DNA from: DASVLX01 sp036384655
GTDB taxonomy: Bacteria; Actinomycetota; Actinomycetes; Mycobacteriales; Pseudonocardiaceae
Assembly: GCA_036384655.1 (NCBI GenBank)
Contig: DASVLX010000317.1
Coordinates: forward strand, 1-6,770
Length of the DNA: 6,770 nt
Direction: 5' to 3'
Part shown: piece after piece, positions 5,849 through 6,770 of the stretch
Layout: each line of letters starts with the position of its first letter
How positions within the stretch are numbered: position 1 is the stretch's first letter
The notes under the pieces: model-generated
What the model was told of the DNA's origin: nothing
Seen by the model: only the letters and a program-made list of their open reading frames with translations
Databases searched by the model: none
Program-made: the position numbers and the translations under genes

Positions 5849-5877
5849 GGTTAGCCCCTGGTTAGCGGGAGTTAACC
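5849..5877. promoter_or_regulatory. Phased GGTTAGC half-site array over the TetR start (probable autoregulatory operator)
   Basis: GGTTAGC (5849-5855), CCCT, GGTTAGC (5860-5866), GGGA, GTTAACC (5871-5877). These are three half-sites at exact 11-bp steps, the last inverted. The second and third form an 18-bp palindrome with 6 of 7 matching arm positions; the first and second form a direct repeat. The first half-site overlaps the presumed -10 (TAACCT on the minus strand, 5853-5848) of the leaderless TetR transcript, and the third falls where its -35 should be. Binding would block that promoter. Confidence 0.6.
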
Positions 5878-5914
5878 GTGCACCCGCGCGGACCGGATGG
5901 GTGATCCACAAGTG

Positions 5915-5998
5915 GGTTAACTTTTCACGAATCCATACGCATTAGCGACCTTTCTTGGTAATGATGATCTGTCACATCGGCACCCAGAGAGGCACGGC
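5915..5998 (+). promoter_or_regulatory. Upstream region and ribosome site of the SGNH lipase, with a fourth GGTTAAC site
   Basis: GGTTAAC at 5915-5921 matches the half-sites nearer the TetR gene and is 44 bp (four 11-bp steps) from the third one. The following ~50 bases are unusually AT-rich for this DNA and probably contain the lipase promoter, but I could not assign a convincing -35/-10 pair; TAATGAT at 5959-5965 is one possible -10. The ribosome site AGAGAGG (5986-5992), 6 nt before ATG 5999, fixes the lipase start. Confidence 0.45.
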
Positions 5999-6770
5999 AT
6001 GCGTCTGTCCAGAGTTTTATCAACCGTCACCGCGACCCTCACCGCATCCGCCGCTACTTTTCTGCTGGCCGCACCCGCCCACGCCAGCACCGCCACCAAT
6101 TACGTCGCGCTGGGTGATTCTTACTCATCCGGCGTAGGCGCCGACAACTACACCTCAGGTTCCGGTAACTGTAAGCAGAGTCCGCTGGGATATCCGCAAC
6201 TCTACGTGAACTCGCATTCGGTGTCCTCGTTCAGTTTCGAGGCCTGCTCCGGTGCGGTCACCACCGACGTTCTGAACAACCAGATCGGCGTGTTGAACTC
6301 CGGGACCACGTTGGTCACCATCACCATCGGTGGCAATGACGCCGGGTTCTCCAACGTCATGATCAACTGCATCCTGAACACCGACTCCGGCTGCCAGAGC
6401 GCGGTCAACAGCGCCGAGAGCTACATCAACAGCACCCTGATCGGGCGGCTGGACAACCTGTACTCGGCCATCAAGTCGCACGCCCCCAACGCCCATGTCG
6501 TCGCGCTCGGCTACCCCGAGTTCTACGCCAGCCCCGGCACCTGCGTCGTCGGCATGGACACCGCCAAGCACAACGCCATCGACGGCGGCGCGGACGTGCT
6601 GGACAGCCGGATCTCCACCGAGGCCGCCAAGTACGGCTTCACCTTCGTCGACGTGCGTGGCCGGTTCGGGCAGGCCCACGAGATCTGCGGAACCAGCACG
6701 GTCTGGATCCACAGCGTGTCCTGGACCAACATCGACGACTCGTACCACCCGACCGCCAACGGCTACAGCG
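5999..6770 (+). CDS. Secreted SGNH/GDSL-family lipase/esterase, C-terminus cut by window edge
   Basis: 257 codons are open to the right edge. Residues 1-29 are a Sec signal peptide (MRLSR basic end, hydrophobic core, APAHA before probable cleavage at A29-S30). The mature part carries SGNH block I ALGDSYSSG (37-45; nucleophile S41), block III GGND (111-114; N113 oxyanion) and block V DDSYHP (246-251; catalytic H250). Six cysteines at 58, 83, 124, 132, 182 and 230 are spaced almost as in the Streptomyces rimosus secreted lipase (intervals 25, 8 and about 48), predicting three disulfides. The enzyme would hydrolyse lipid or other acyl esters outside the cell. Only roughly the last 10-20 residues should be missing. 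Start is set by AGAGAGG 6 nt upstream. The first 25 codons use rare, AT-rich codons (AGA, TTA, TCA, ACT, TTT), including a TTA at residue 7. It is divergent from the TetR gene at 5841. Confidence 0.95.
   Translation, partial: MRLSRVLSTVTATLTASAATFLLAAPAHASTATNYVALGDSYSSGVGADNYTSGSGNCKQSPLGYPQLYVNSHSVSSFSFEACSGAVTTDVLNNQIGVLNSGTTLVTITIGGNDAGFSNVMINCILNTDSGCQSAVNSAESYINSTLIGRLDNLYSAIKSHAPNAHVVALGYPEFYASPGTCVVGMDTAKHNAIDGGADVLDSRISTEAAKYGFTFVDVRGRFGQAHEICGTSTVWIHSVSWTNIDDSYHPTANGYS

Noticed and set aside
5080..5865. Plus-strand open frame continuing across the PIN end and the TetR gene
   Set aside because: Antisense of a clear TetR gene and out of frame with the PIN gene; no domain pattern.
6155..6748. 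Minus-strand open frame opposite the lipase
   Set aside because: Val/Gly/Asp-rich translation lacking motifs, while the plus strand has all SGNH blocks and paired cysteines.
1..6770. Mobile element, attachment site, CRISPR or RNA gene
   Set aside because: No transposase or integrase, no long terminal inverted or direct repeats, no spaced repeat array and no tRNA-like cloverleaf were seen. ImmA-like genes occur on integrative elements, but nothing else here supports one.

Overview
The window is high-G+C DNA with strongly G/C-biased third codon positions, divergent and convergent single genes, TetR and XRE regulators, leaderless-type promoters and a secreted GDSL/SGNH lipase of the streptomycete type. 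This points to a filamentous actinomycete (Streptomyces or a pseudonocardial relative). The genus cannot be fixed from the sequence. No rRNA, tRNA, CRISPR array or insertion sequence was seen.

Left block (1-3384, all minus strand). In transcription order this is a 14-helix DHA2-type MFS efflux pump, a TetR/AcrR repressor whose start overlaps the pump's 3' end, an 83-bp gap holding a near-perfect 25-bp palindrome, and a class A FAD-dependent aromatic monooxygenase that runs off the left edge. The arrangement suggests a substrate-inducible detoxification or self-resistance cassette: export, ligand-sensing repression and oxidative modification. The monooxygenase appears trimmed in its substrate-binding sheet.

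Middle block (3385-5227, plus strand). A divergent intergenic region of about 155 bp contains the pump promoter and a compact, probably leaderless promoter with a perfect palindrome. The latter drives a two-gene operon with a 4-bp stop/start overlap. The first gene encodes an XRE DNA-binding domain fused to an ImmA/IrrE zinc metallopeptidase, with a C-terminal helical tail resembling small antitoxin DNA-binding domains. The second encodes a PIN-domain nuclease-like protein. This looks like a toxin-antitoxin-like or stress-switch module and is the most interesting locus in the window.

Right block (5206-6770). A second TetR gene (minus strand) converges on and overlaps the PIN gene, with a GC-rich hairpin just past the PIN stop. 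Its start region carries an 11-bp-phased array of GGTTAGC-type half-sites that overlaps its own presumptive leaderless -10 box. Across a 157-bp intergenic region lies a divergent gene for a secreted SGNH lipase/esterase, with a signal peptide, the catalytic blocks and six cysteines spaced like the Streptomyces rimosus lipase. It is cut by the right window edge. The TetR may control both itself and the lipase.
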